Origin: Phaeocystidibacter sp965659725
Lineage (GTDB): Bacteria; Bacteroidota; Bacteroidia; Flavobacteriales; Schleiferiaceae
DNA: 30,611 bases
Assembly (NCBI GenBank): GCA_965659725.1
Contig: CBFHXG010000027.1
Location: forward strand, 1 to 30,611
Reading direction: 5' to 3'
The position numbers and the translations under genes were made by a program. Below, one piece after another: positions 8,601 through 16,803 of the stretch. Under the pieces are notes generated by a model. It had not been told where the DNA came from and did not search any database. It saw only the letters and a list, made by a program, of their open reading frames with translations. The first letter of the stretch is position 1. Each line of letters begins with the position of its first letter.

Positions 8601-10032
8601 GATCCAGTTTCTTGATTTTGATATTGAATCGAGCGAAGATCAAACTCATAATTGGACTCAACCAATTGAAAATTGCGTAGACCCAATATTCTCCGGTAGC
8701 CACACCGAGAACTCCACTTTGATAGGCTCCGCAGGTATTCCACGGGATCAGTGCGCTGGTTACCGTTCCACTATCTTCCAATGAGCGAGAGAGGTTGACG
8801 GGATCCAAACCTCTATCCCTATAACTGTCCTTGTACATCTTGCCTGGGATCACGATCGCCAAGTACTGATCGGATGCTGTGAAGTTCAAGAACAGGCCGG
8901 TGCCAATGGTAGAGCTGATCAAACCAAAAGTGCTATGCGCTATCGAAACAATGGCCCTAGAAATGGCGCGTAAGAACCCTCCAGATTGCATGGCTCCACC
9001 AAAGAACATGGCGGATATGATCAAGAAGATCGTGGTGAGCATACCTGCCATTCCACCGCTGGAAAGGAGGTCTTCCAAAATAGCATTTCCCTCAGCTAGG
9101 TTAGCCCCCTCCGTTAAACCTTTAATCACTCCTAAGTAGGCAGAGGATGTGGTAAGTGTCTCAACACCAGCTATCTCTGCTACAATATGCGGCTGGAAGA
9201 TGATGGCAAAGATCCCACCTGCAAAGGCTCCAGCAAGGATAGAGATGATGGCATCTACCTTAAGCAAGATCAACCCAATGGTTATAGCGGGAACGATCAT
9301 CAACCAAGGGGTGATGTTAAACCTTGAGTTGATCGCTTCTGAAATATTAACGCCAGAAGAAACGGATGTATCCACATCCATTGTTAGCCCCAAAATGGTA
9401 AATGCCAAGATCGTGATCAAAATGCTGGGAACGGTGGTAAGGGTCATGTATCGAATGTGCGAGAATAGATCGGTGCCTGCCATGGCTGGAGCCAGATTGG
9501 TAGTGTCGCTAAGTGGCGACATCTTATCTCCAAAATAGGCGCCACTGATCACTGCACCAGCCGTAACTGCTGGGTCGAAGCCCAATGCCGAACCAATGCC
9601 CATCAGCGCCAAACCTATCGTTGCCGTGGTGTTCCAACTCGATCCAGTGGCTAGGGATACAATGGCAGAGATCACGATAGCTGCTGGTAGAAAGTAATTT
9701 GCACTCAATATCTGAACCCCATAGTGAACGAACGCGGGAATAACGCCGCTGATCAGCCATCCTCCGGCAAGCGCACCGATCATAAGTAGTATGAGAATGG
9801 CCTTTGCCGTGTCCTTTATACTATCGGCTACACCGGTGAAAACATCGTCCCAGGTCTTACCCTGACGGATCGCTAAGGAGCCTGCGAGTAAGCCAGAAAC
9901 GATCAATATGATCTGATTAGAGCCAGAGAGCGCATCATCACCAAAGATCCTCACATTGAGGAAAAGGGCAGCGATGAGGAAAAAGACAGGCGTGAGAGCG
10001 ACGAAGATATTAGGGCTGTTTCTTGCAACCAT
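8560..10032 (-). CDS. nhaC: NhaC-type Na+/H+ antiporter
   Basis: 490 residues with about a dozen hydrophobic segments along its length. The family-typical stretch GAYFGDKMSPLSDTTNLA is clear, as are SLATGSSWNTTATIG and the C-terminal LIPWNTCGAYQSGVLGVA. NhaC antiporters extrude Na+ in exchange for H+ across the inner membrane, which fits a marine organism. Substrate choice among NhaC-family members (Na+/H+, or malate-lactate in MleN) cannot be settled by eye. It lies 58 bases downstream of maf in the same direction and may be co-transcribed. The tail after the last membrane segment (KIKKLDPTTNPSSESNGSK) is encoded antisense to the corA 3' end. Confidence 0.88.
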   Translation of the reverse strand: MVARNSPNIFVALTPVFFLIAALFLNVRIFGDDALSGSNQIILIVSGLLAGSLAIRQGKTWDDVFTGVADSIKDTAKAILILLMIGALAGGWLISGVIPAFVHYGVQILSANYFLPAAIVISAIVSLATGSSWNTTATIGLALMGIGSALGFDPAVTAGAVISGAYFGDKMSPLSDTTNLAPAMAGTDLFSHIRYMTLTTVPSILITILAFTILGLTMDVDTSVSSGVNISEAINSRFNITPWLMIVPAITIGLILLKVDAIISILAGAFAGGIFAIIFQPHIVAEIAGVETLTTSSAYLGVIKGLTEGANLAEGNAILEDLLSSGGMAGMLTTIFLIISAMFFGGAMQSGGFLRAISRAIVSIAHSTFGLISSTIGTGLFLNFTASDQYLAIVIPGKMYKDSYRDRGLDPVNLSRSLEDSGTVTSALIPWNTCGAYQSGVLGVATGEYWVYAIFNWLSPIMSLIFARFNIKIKKLDPTTNPSSESNGSK

Positions 10033-10090
10033 TGGGGGAGTTTATAGCTATTGTGCGATTGCTGCACAAGATAGCAAAAGCTTCCGGGCC

Positions 10091-10675
10091 TTAAATAGCT
10101 CTCTCTGGCCAGGCTTTGAGAGCTTGCCAAACCTCGGCAGTAGGGAGTCCAACCACGTTGAAATACGAACCTTCGATTCTATCAATACCTGTCATACCGA
10201 TCCATTCCTGAATTCCATATGCCCCTGCTTTGTCGTAAGGCTTGAACGTGTCAATGTAGAAGTCGATCTGCTCCTGACTTAATTCTTTGAAAAACACTCT
10301 AGTGGAAACGTGATAGGTGTACATGATGTCTCCATTGGTCAGGCAAAAACCACTGATGACCTTGTGTTTACTTCCAGAGAGTTTCTGGATCATTTCTACG
10401 GCTTCTCCTCGGTGTGCAGGTTTGCCAAATCGATGATCGTCTTGCCATACCTCCGTATCGGCGGTAAGAAGTAATTCATGTTTCGATAAGGATGAAAGGA
10501 GTGCCTTTGCCTTTGATTCAGCCACCCATCTTACCGTTTCCTCCGCGGATAGGTTGGAGGGAGCGGTTTCATCTGCATCGCTCACGCGGACCTCAAAGTT
10601 AAAGCCCAGGTCTTGTAAGAGTTGTTTTCGGCGAGGTGATCCAGATCCGAGAATGAGCTTTAGATCCTTTTCCAT
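10091..10675 (-). CDS. maf: Maf family nucleotide pyrophosphatase
   Basis: 194 residues, full length. Motifs in order: LILGSGSPRRKQLL at the N-terminus (the SxSPRR signature), LTADTEVW (metal-binding acid), FKPYDKAGAYGIQEW (Kxx-DKAGAYGIQ signature) and EGSYFNVVGLP. Maf proteins hydrolyse dTTP/UTP or modified nucleotides to monophosphates, and act in house cleaning or division control. The KAGAYGIQ type resembles the dTTP/UTP group. Adjacent to the ubiA-like gene with a one-base gap, so co-transcribed with it; this Maf-UbiA-HAD order is common in Bacteroidota. Confidence 0.95.
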   Translation of the reverse strand: MEKDLKLILGSGSPRRKQLLQDLGFNFEVRVSDADETAPSNLSAEETVRWVAESKAKALLSSLSKHELLLTADTEVWQDDHRFGKPAHRGEAVEMIQKLSGSKHKVISGFCLTNGDIMYTYHVSTRVFFKELSQEQIDFYIDTFKPYDKAGAYGIQEWIGMTGIDRIEGSYFNVVGLPTAEVWQALKAWPERAI

Positions 10676-10676
10676 G

Positions 10677-11639
10677 TTAGATATTGAGAAGGAGGATTAT
10701 TGACGGAGTGATCAAACCAATGAACATGTATATCTTCAAGAACGTGTGCGCTCTTTTAAAGTGCTTTTTCTCCTTCATGATGAACGAGTAGATCACAAAT
10801 GCGACTAGAGGCGCTATCAATGCGACCAATACAACCCACAATGCAACTGGATCGGTTTGCCAAGCTCTTGCTACGGTACCCAGACCGATCAACACGACGA
10901 GGCCTAAAGCGACAATGATACCTTTGGCATAAGAAAGCTTCATGCTCGTACCTATCGTGTTATAGCCAAGTGCTCGATCGCCCTTTTCATCCTCAAGATC
11001 CTTCACCATTTCTCTCATAATAGTAATTACGATGGCGAATAGAGCCAGGCCAGAGATGATCAAGAAATGGCTGTATTGAGCGGCGTTGAGTTGAGCTCCA
11101 CTTGGAAGGAAGTCGTACAAGGCGATCATCCATACATTGAGTCCCGCTAGGATGCCTATCATCACATTGCCGATGAGGAGGCGCCCCTTGAAATCCATGG
11201 CATATAACCAAAGTAGGGCAATGGCCATGGCGTGGATGAAGAGGTAATTGAGTTGATCGATCTGATAGGAAACGATGGCCCCACAAAGCATGCCGGCAAT
11301 TGACAAGACCGCGAAGGCACGAATACCTGTTTCCTCGCTTATCACTGTGTTGATGGTCCTTCGCTCGGGTTTGTTGATTTGATCGGCATGTTGATCGTGA
11401 ATATCATTGATGATATAACCCGCAGCGGCTATGAACCCGAGTGATAAGGCCAGTAGGATCGCATCCCAGAAACCCATTGCCAACACATAGGTGGAAATAT
11501 TGACTCCCGGCATTTGTCCTACGGCATCCGCATAGATATTCTCGCTGACCTTTAGGAATCCAAAGTGAAGAATAAGAGGGATGGCGATGACAAAGAGTAC
11601 ATTCCATCCACGTATGAGTTTCCACCAATTCTTTACCAT
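10677..11639 (-). CDS. UbiA-family prenyltransferase (often annotated GGGP geranylgeranyltransferase)
   Basis: 320 residues with about eight to nine membrane segments. Both Asp-rich UbiA motifs are present: NDIHDQHADQINKPERR (residues 78-94, NDxxDxxxDxxNxPxR) and DLEDEKGD (214-221). These bind the Mg2+-prenyl-diphosphate. The position between a KdsC-like phosphatase and maf is a conserved bacteroidete arrangement in which the protein is usually named geranylgeranylglycerol-phosphate geranylgeranyltransferase; that substrate has not been shown by anything in this sequence. Overlaps the HAD gene start by 7 bases, implying coupled translation. The alternative of MenA (menaquinone) is possible but less likely, since no men genes are nearby. 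Confidence 0.87.
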   Translation of the reverse strand: MVKNWWKLIRGWNVLFVIAIPLILHFGFLKVSENIYADAVGQMPGVNISTYVLAMGFWDAILLALSLGFIAAAGYIINDIHDQHADQINKPERRTINTVISEETGIRAFAVLSIAGMLCGAIVSYQIDQLNYLFIHAMAIALLWLYAMDFKGRLLIGNVMIGILAGLNVWMIALYDFLPSGAQLNAAQYSHFLIISGLALFAIVITIMREMVKDLEDEKGDRALGYNTIGTSMKLSYAKGIIVALGLVVLIGLGTVARAWQTDPVALWVVLVALIAPLVAFVIYSFIMKEKKHFKRAHTFLKIYMFIGLITPSIILLLNI

Positions 11640-12157
11640 GTGTGATCGCCTTCTAGCATCCAGTTGTGTTGAACCTTCAACGTTTGTTCAATGATATCTC
11701 GTACACACCCTTTTCCTCCAGCTTTTGGAGAGACGTAATCACAGATCGCCTTGATCTCTGGGGCACCATCTGCCGGTGTACAAGCTACTCCAGCCATCTG
11801 AAGCGCTTCATAGTCGGGGATATCATCACCCATATAAAGGACATTCTCGCGTTTGAGGTCGTACATGAGAAATAACTCCTCCATCGCTTCCTTTTTATCT
11901 GAAGAGCCTAACCAGATGTCCTTTACACCGAGCCCTTCCATACGTTCTTTTACAGCCTCACTCTTTCCGCCGGTGATGATCGCGATCCTGTAGTTCTTGC
12001 GCATGGCAAGTTGTAATGCATAACCGTCCTTGCTGTGAAAGGTCCGAAAGGGCTGTTGTCCTGGCATCAACAGAACACTTCCATCTGTCAGTACACCATC
12101 AACATCGAAAACAAAAGTGGTGATATGATTGAGTAACTCTTTATAATTCTGTTTCAT
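11633..12157 (-). CDS. KdsC-like HAD-IIIA phosphatase
   Basis: 174 residues, a compact cap-less HAD phosphatase of the KDO-8-phosphate phosphatase type. Motif I is FVFDVDGVLTDG (nucleophile D18, acid D20), motif II is IITGGKS, and motif IV is YMGDDIPDYEAL. The C-terminal SPKAGGKGCVRDIIE matches the KdsC-type active-site lid. KdsC acts in LPS core synthesis, but the cluster here (DUF2520, UbiA, Maf) holds no KDO gene, so the substrate is uncertain. It overlaps the DUF2520 gene by 17 bases and ubiA by 7, so these genes are almost certainly one transcript. Confidence 0.9.
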   Translation of the reverse strand: MKQNYKELLNHITTFVFDVDGVLTDGSVLLMPGQQPFRTFHSKDGYALQLAMRKNYRIAIITGGKSEAVKERMEGLGVKDIWLGSSDKKEAMEELFLMYDLKRENVLYMGDDIPDYEALQMAGVACTPADGAPEIKAICDYVSPKAGGKGCVRDIIEQTLKVQHNWMLEGDHTW

Positions 12158-12908
12158 GTCTGCTTTGAATGCTTTTAGATAGCGTTCTATAAAGTTCTCG
12201 TTGCTCTTTGTCCATCATGGAAAGGTGTAGCTCCATAGTGCGTTGGTCGTTGCGCATGGCAGGACCAGTTTGATGGTTGAATGACGAACCTTCAAGTGCA
12301 AGTTGAGCCGTTTTTTCGATGAGAGGCTCAACGAGATCGATGGGTAGGTCGTGCTTCTGCAGCAGGGAATGAGCCTCGGCATTGAGGTGATTCACAAAGT
12401 TGTTGTACCAAACTGCTGCTGTATGAAGGGCTAGTCTTCGTTCGCTATTCATTTCACGAACGTTTTTGGAGAGCTTCTCGGCAATTGAACGAAGAACGTT
12501 GGTCACTTGCTCCGAACTGCCTTCAATTAGAATGGGAGTAGTGGAGAAGTCGTTCTTGACGCCCTTCTTCATAGATTGTAGTGGATAAAAAACACCGAGC
12601 TTTTCGGCACCCGACCTGAGTTTATTCATGGGGGTAGGGCCACTTACATGCGCCTTGATGCAATCGAGATCATGGCCAATGGTTCTGCTCACTTCTTGGA
12701 GTGCACCATCCGCAACGGTCAGCAGTATGACCTCGGCTTTTGATCGATCGACCTCTGAGATCGATCTGTAAATGCTGTCTACTTCTGTGGCCAACGATGA
12801 TCCATCTTTCGCATTTCGTGCGTAGATCGCCTCGATCCGTTCACCTGCATCTTTCAATGCATGAGCCAGACACCATGCGGCGTTCCCACTTCCAACGATA
12901 GCGATCAT
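12141..12908 (-). CDS. Rossmann-fold/DUF2520 protein (ketopantoate-reductase-like fold)
   Basis: 255 residues. The N-terminus MIAIVGSGNAAWCLAHAL is a dinucleotide-binding GxGNxA motif, followed by a beta strand ending AIYARN. The C-terminal half is helical with AVWYNNFVNHLNAEA and GPAMRNDQRTMELHL, typical of the DUF2520 domain. The overall plan is that of 6-phosphogluconate-dehydrogenase-like or ketopantoate-reductase-like enzymes; the reaction is unknown. The ATG at 12908 is preceded by TATATTCG (12921-12914, minus strand; one mismatch to TAnnTTTG), so a promoter inside the ccmF-DUF2520 gap may start a separate DUF2520-HAD-UbiA-Maf transcript. Confidence 0.87.
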   Translation of the reverse strand: MIAIVGSGNAAWCLAHALKDAGERIEAIYARNAKDGSSLATEVDSIYRSISEVDRSKAEVILLTVADGALQEVSRTIGHDLDCIKAHVSGPTPMNKLRSGAEKLGVFYPLQSMKKGVKNDFSTTPILIEGSSEQVTNVLRSIAEKLSKNVREMNSERRLALHTAAVWYNNFVNHLNAEAHSLLQKHDLPIDLVEPLIEKTAQLALEGSSFNHQTGPAMRNDQRTMELHLSMMDKEQRELYRTLSKSIQSRHETEL

Positions 12909-12933
12909 AGATACGAATATAGGGGTAAGTCGT

Positions 12934-15372
12934 CTACTTAGGCGTTACGGCCTTCACCTTTGGGTTGCGTATACGTTGATATACGGCAATGAAGGTTCCA
13001 ATGCCCATCAGTACACATCCCAACCAAAGCAGATTGATCCAAGGGAAAACAATGGCCTTGATGATGATAAAGTCGTCTTCTTGCTCCTTCTTCAGCCAAG
13101 TAACCATCACGATTTCCTGTGCTTCTGCATCCGCACGTTCAAAGCGGAATTTCAATCCGAGTTCTTCGATCACCGCATCTTCACGGGATTCGGATCTAGC
13201 GTCCAATGAATACGTAGGCATGGCTTGATACACTTCACCGTCCATCGTTTTAACACTCAATGCCGCGCCGATCTTGGCACCTTGAATTTGTCCGTTGATG
13301 GTATCGATCTGGAATACCTCAACCGAATCAAGCTGAACCATGAATTGTCGGTAGAGGATCTCCTGGCGGTTAGGTTGCATCGGGAACTCCTGCTTGCGCT
13401 GCCAAGGGCTGTATCGTTCTGTGGAATCTCGATTATCAAAGTAGGTAAGGTGCGTATAAACATCCTTGTGTAGATAATGCTTCGTAGAAGGTTCGCTCAC
13501 CTGTCCCATGCGCTCGTTGAGCTGTATGAACGGTTCCAAGACGAACGACACATCATTAGAACCCGGTTCCCAGAATCGGAGTGGGAAGTACACATTGCCG
13601 TTCTCGCGGTATTCATCGAACCATTCCACGCGGTATTCACCCAAGCCAACGGTATCGGAGTGGTTGATCAACAGGTTCTCATTCTTCGGGAAATCTTCAG
13701 CGATATAGGTATCGTTTTCGGAGATCACCTGCTGTTTCCCTTGGGAGATCAAGGTGCCGAGTAGTATCAATCCAAAACCAACGTGAGCAATGGAAGATCC
13801 GGCAATCGACTTTGACCTCTTTCCTATTCTCAACCAAAAATCTGCGTTAGCAATAATGGCCCAGCTAGAAGTAAAGAGCAACAGGATGTACAATGGATTG
13901 GTGAAGCCCATGCCGAACGTAATGATCACTGTAAGTACAGTGGAGATGGCGATGGACATGCCAACACGTTTCCAGAAAACTTCAGAAGCCGTAGATCTGT
14001 AATTCAAAAGCTGACCAAATGCTACCAAGAATCCCGTAATGATGGCAAAAGGCAATTGCCAACGGTTGTAATGCGCGATAGGGTCCGTTGGAATACTCAA
14101 TTCACTTCCCATCACCGGTATCCAGCCATTGGGGCCGAATAGAGCATTGATAACCGGAGTTGAGGTAGAGAAAGTGATCTGCAATGAAGAAAGTAGAAGC
14201 ACCATGGCTCCGATGAACATCCAGAATTCGCGGGATGACATTTGATCTTCCCGGGATTCGCTCTTGATCGATCTGAATCGATAGAAATAGAGACCAAAGG
14301 CGATGGCTACGAAGGTGAGCAGATAGATCAAAAGCTGACCACTCATGCCGAGGTCTACGAAGCTATGCACAGAAGTGTCTCCTAGAATTCCACTTCTGGT
14401 CAAGAAGGTAGAATAGAGAATCAAAATGAATGCAAGTATCGTAAGGATGTAGGCTGAGTGCAGCGATCCGCCGCGGTTCTTTTGAATGATGAGTACGTGA
14501 GCGGCGCCCACCATCATCAACCATGGAACGAGTGATGCATTTTCAACAGGGTCCCATGCCCAGAAGCCACCGAAACTCAATGCTTCGTAGGCCCAAGCGC
14601 CACCCATCAAGATCCCAATACCCAAGATCCCAACGGAGAAGAACGCCCAAGGTAGGGCAGGCTTGATCCAGCTTTTGTGATCGTTTTTCATCAAACCAGC
14701 CACAGCAAATGCAAATGGAATGATGGTAGAGGCAAATCCAAGGAATAGGGTAGGTGGGTGGATGGTCATCCAATAATTCTGAAGAAGCGGATTAAGACCT
14801 CGGCCATCTTGAAACTCTGGAATTAGGGCGAGATAGTTTTCGTTGAGCGTCCACGGCAATCCAACATAGTCCGGCAATTCGCGGATGAGGTTAAAAGGAC
14901 TGAGGCCGATCTGTGTATCTCCTAAGTACACACCTAGAAGCATGCTGGCCAAGAAACCTTGAACTAGTGTGAGCACGATCATGGTTCCGCTTTCCCATTT
15001 CTTTGCCGTACGCATCAGAATGAAACCGAGAACGGTATGCCAGAACATCCATAGGAGGAAGCTACCTTCCTGACCTTCCCAGAAGGATGAGAACATATAT
15101 CGAGTTTCGAGCTCGAGGGAGGTGTGGCTCCACACATAATCGTACTCGAAATAATGGTTCAGCATCATGAAGAACAACGTTCCAACGATGGTAAACACCG
15201 AGATGCCGTGGATCGTGTACGAGGCACGAGCCAGTTTCTTCCAGCCTGAATTTTCATCCTTGTCCCAGAAGCGGGCGTAGGCGAAAGCGGATAGAAGAGC
15301 GGTGGTAAAGCTCAATATGACAGCAAACCTTCCAAGTTCGCCTGGAAATAAATGTTCTCCGATGTAATCCAA
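12934..15372 (-). CDS. ccmF: Cytochrome c maturation protein CcmF
   Basis: 812 residues, polytopic inner-membrane haem lyase subunit that attaches haem to apocytochrome c. The conserved EGSFLLW (102-108), NYWMTIHPPTLFLG (199-212) and the WWD domain around residues 257-280 (GGAWAYEALSFGGFWAWDP) are all present. About fifteen hydrophobic segments are visible, with a large periplasmic domain after residue ~540 before the last helix. The start is a TTG at 15372 (MDYIGEHLFPGELG); no in-frame ATG exists nearby and this N-terminus matches the usual YIGEHLFPG beginning in the phylum. It is 20 bases after ccmE, so translation is probably coupled. Confidence 0.95.
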   Translation of the reverse strand: MDYIGEHLFPGELGRFAVILSFTTALLSAFAYARFWDKDENSGWKKLARASYTIHGISVFTIVGTLFFMMLNHYFEYDYVWSHTSLELETRYMFSSFWEGQEGSFLLWMFWHTVLGFILMRTAKKWESGTMIVLTLVQGFLASMLLGVYLGDTQIGLSPFNLIRELPDYVGLPWTLNENYLALIPEFQDGRGLNPLLQNYWMTIHPPTLFLGFASTIIPFAFAVAGLMKNDHKSWIKPALPWAFFSVGILGIGILMGGAWAYEALSFGGFWAWDPVENASLVPWLMMVGAAHVLIIQKNRGGSLHSAYILTILAFILILYSTFLTRSGILGDTSVHSFVDLGMSGQLLIYLLTFVAIAFGLYFYRFRSIKSESREDQMSSREFWMFIGAMVLLLSSLQITFSTSTPVINALFGPNGWIPVMGSELSIPTDPIAHYNRWQLPFAIITGFLVAFGQLLNYRSTASEVFWKRVGMSIAISTVLTVIITFGMGFTNPLYILLLFTSSWAIIANADFWLRIGKRSKSIAGSSIAHVGFGLILLGTLISQGKQQVISENDTYIAEDFPKNENLLINHSDTVGLGEYRVEWFDEYRENGNVYFPLRFWEPGSNDVSFVLEPFIQLNERMGQVSEPSTKHYLHKDVYTHLTYFDNRDSTERYSPWQRKQEFPMQPNRQEILYRQFMVQLDSVEVFQIDTINGQIQGAKIGAALSVKTMDGEVYQAMPTYSLDARSESREDAVIEELGLKFRFERADAEAQEIVMVTWLKKEQEDDFIIIKAIVFPWINLLWLGCVLMGIGTFIAVYQRIRNPKVKAVTPK

Positions 15373-15392
15373 GGTGGTAAGTTTTTCGAGCG

Positions 15393-15800
15393 TTAGATCT
15401 CCTCTGAATACGAATCCGTGTTGCCGTCCATACGATTCTGTTCGTTGTACTTAGATGGACATTTCATGAGGATATCGCTGGCAATGAATGCCGTATCTGT
15501 TGCATATCCGGTCATGGTAATGGACTCACTTCTTTCGAAATCAGTTGGTTTTGGCTCATTGAAATAGACCGTTGAAACGGCGCCTGAATCATCGATAGCC
15601 GTAAAGCGCAACATGGTGGTCTTTGGGTTGAAGGAAATGTCGTCGTCTTTCTTGAGCTTGCCGATAACGATGTATTCCTTGCCTTGATTGGCTTGGGCTA
15701 GCTCGAAGTGAGCATAGGTGCTGGCATCACCGAATGTGGTAAGGATGCCACCGATCAAAACGGCGATGATAACGATGAGGATTATGTGCGATTTCTTCAT
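15393..15800 (-). CDS. ccmE: Cytochrome c maturation haem chaperone CcmE, CxxxY type
   Basis: 135 residues. One N-terminal membrane anchor (residues ~4-22) is followed by an OB-fold domain (EYIVIGKLKKDDDISF..., TVYFNEPKPTDF, ESITMTGYATD). CcmE carries haem from CcmC to CcmF. In classical CcmE the haem is bound covalently by the His of an HxxxY motif; here the matching place reads LMKCPSKYNEQ, so Cys114 replaces the His and Tyr118 is kept. CxxxY CcmE proteins are known from some bacteria and archaea. The ATG at 15800 overlaps the ccmD stop by one base. Confidence 0.9.
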   Translation of the reverse strand: MKKSHIILIVIIAVLIGGILTTFGDASTYAHFELAQANQGKEYIVIGKLKKDDDISFNPKTTMLRFTAIDDSGAVSTVYFNEPKPTDFERSESITMTGYATDTAFIASDILMKCPSKYNEQNRMDGNTDSYSEEI

Positions 15801-16003
15801 TATTTCTGACCTTCATTTTCCATTTTGGACAACTTCTTATCCAATCGCATCAAGTAAACAATCAAACCGATGAAAATGATCAAAATGACGCCTACTACAA
15901 CGTAGATCTTTCCTTCGGCTCTCATAGTGTCGGCCATTTCTACTTCTTGGGCCATTCCGGCGAAAGAGAGTAGAAGTGCTAAGAGGCTAATCGTGTATTT
16001 CAT
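15800..16003 (-). CDS. ccmD: CcmD-like small membrane protein
   Basis: 67 residues. A signal-like hydrophobic N-terminus (MKYTISLLALLLSFAGMAQ) is followed by a short polar stretch (VEMADTMRAEGK), a single membrane helix (IYVVVGVILIIFIGLIVYLM) and a basic tail (RLDKKLSKMENEGQK). The helix-plus-basic-tail plan and the position between ccmC and ccmE identify it as the CcmD family, which helps release holo-CcmE from CcmC. The cleavable-looking N-terminus is an extension compared with proteobacterial CcmD. Overlaps ccmC by 17 bases and ccmE by 1. Confidence 0.85.
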   Translation of the reverse strand: MKYTISLLALLLSFAGMAQEVEMADTMRAEGKIYVVVGVILIIFIGLIVYLMRLDKKLSKMENEGQK

Positions 16004-16685
16004 GTAGAACTTCTTCTTCAGATTCTATTTTCCTTTCCTTCAATTCCTCCATTCGCCATCGGATATTGGAGATCCAAATTCCAATGAGGATCCAGCCTAC
16101 GACAGCAGGATAGAAGATTGCTCTCAAACTACTGTCCATGTCGTATTGGTTGAATCCTGGATTTCCTCCATTTCCCGGGTGCAGGGAGGAAGTCAATCGC
16201 GGCAGGATGCCGATAAATACGATCATCAAGATGAAAGCGAAAATGTTGTAGATGGCGCTGATGCGACCTTTTTGATCGGGCTTGTTCAATGATCCACGCA
16301 GGACGAAATAGGCGGCGTAGATCAACATGGTGATCACGGTGCCTTGCAACTTTGGATCCGGAGGGAAATAATCACCCCATGTGTATTTGGCCCAAAGCAT
16401 GCCAGTGAGGAGTCCGAGGATGGAGAATAACATACCCGCTTCGGCAAAAACGAAGGATAATTTGTCGAGGGATGTTTTTCCGGTAGACAGATGCATGATG
16501 GCAGTAATGAAAGAGACGAGCATCATCATGATCATGGTGAACCACATCGTAACGTGAAAGAAAAGATTACGAATGGTTTCGTTGAGGATGGGAAGTCGCG
16601 GAACATCGTTCATCAAACCAGCGTAAATGCTGTAGATAACGAGCAGAACTCCAACTGCCTTCCACCAATGTTTTTGTATTGCCAA
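15987..16685 (-). CDS. ccmC: Cytochrome c maturation protein CcmC
   Basis: About 232 residues from the TTG at 16685 (MAIQKHWWKAVGV). It is a six-helix inner-membrane protein with the WWD-type periplasmic motif GMLWAKYTWGDYFPPDPK and the conserved FFHVTMWF and SLHPGN histidine regions. CcmC loads haem onto CcmE. The longest open frame would begin at another TTG, 16709, but those three bases are the last three of an exact TAnnTTTG box (TACCTTTG, 16714-16707, minus strand), so transcription should begin downstream of that codon. I therefore prefer 16685. Homologues commonly start close to the HWWK/NWWK sequence, which agrees. Confidence 0.92.
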   Translation of the reverse strand: MAIQKHWWKAVGVLLVIYSIYAGLMNDVPRLPILNETIRNLFFHVTMWFTMIMMMLVSFITAIMHLSTGKTSLDKLSFVFAEAGMLFSILGLLTGMLWAKYTWGDYFPPDPKLQGTVITMLIYAAYFVLRGSLNKPDQKGRISAIYNIFAFILMIVFIGILPRLTSSLHPGNGGNPGFNQYDMDSSLRAIFYPAVVGWILIGIWISNIRWRMEELKERKIESEEEVLHEIHD

Positions 16686-16706
16686 CGCACTTAATTTTAA
16701 GCTGCC

Positions 16707-16714
16707 CAAAGGTA
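16707..16714 (-). promoter_or_regulatory. TAnnTTTG -7 box of ccmC
   Basis: TACCTTTG on the minus strand, an exact match to the Bacteroidota -7 consensus. It gives ccmCDEF a promoter of its own, independent of ccmB, consistent with the plus-strand RNA gene separating ccmB from ccmC. Confidence 0.6.
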
Positions 16715-16776
16715 CATAAAATATGGGGTAAGGGGAACTGAAAATGGGATGTACGAATTGGGTGAGTGTCCCTTTT

Positions 16777-16803
16777 TTGAATCCGCTTACGTAACCTTAT
16801 ATA
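16777..16803 (+). promoter_or_regulatory. Possible promoter of the small RNA
   Basis: TTG at 16777-16779 (in a TTTTTTG run) and TATATA at 16798-16803, 18 bases apart, lie just ahead of the structured RNA. The second element matches only the TA of TAnnTTTG, so this is a weak call. Confidence 0.35.

Noticed and set aside
10047..10075. Hairpin GCTATTGTGC...GCACAAGATAGC between maf and nhaC
   Set aside because: Six strong pairs plus a bulge but no T-run on either strand; not enough to call a terminator or regulatory element.
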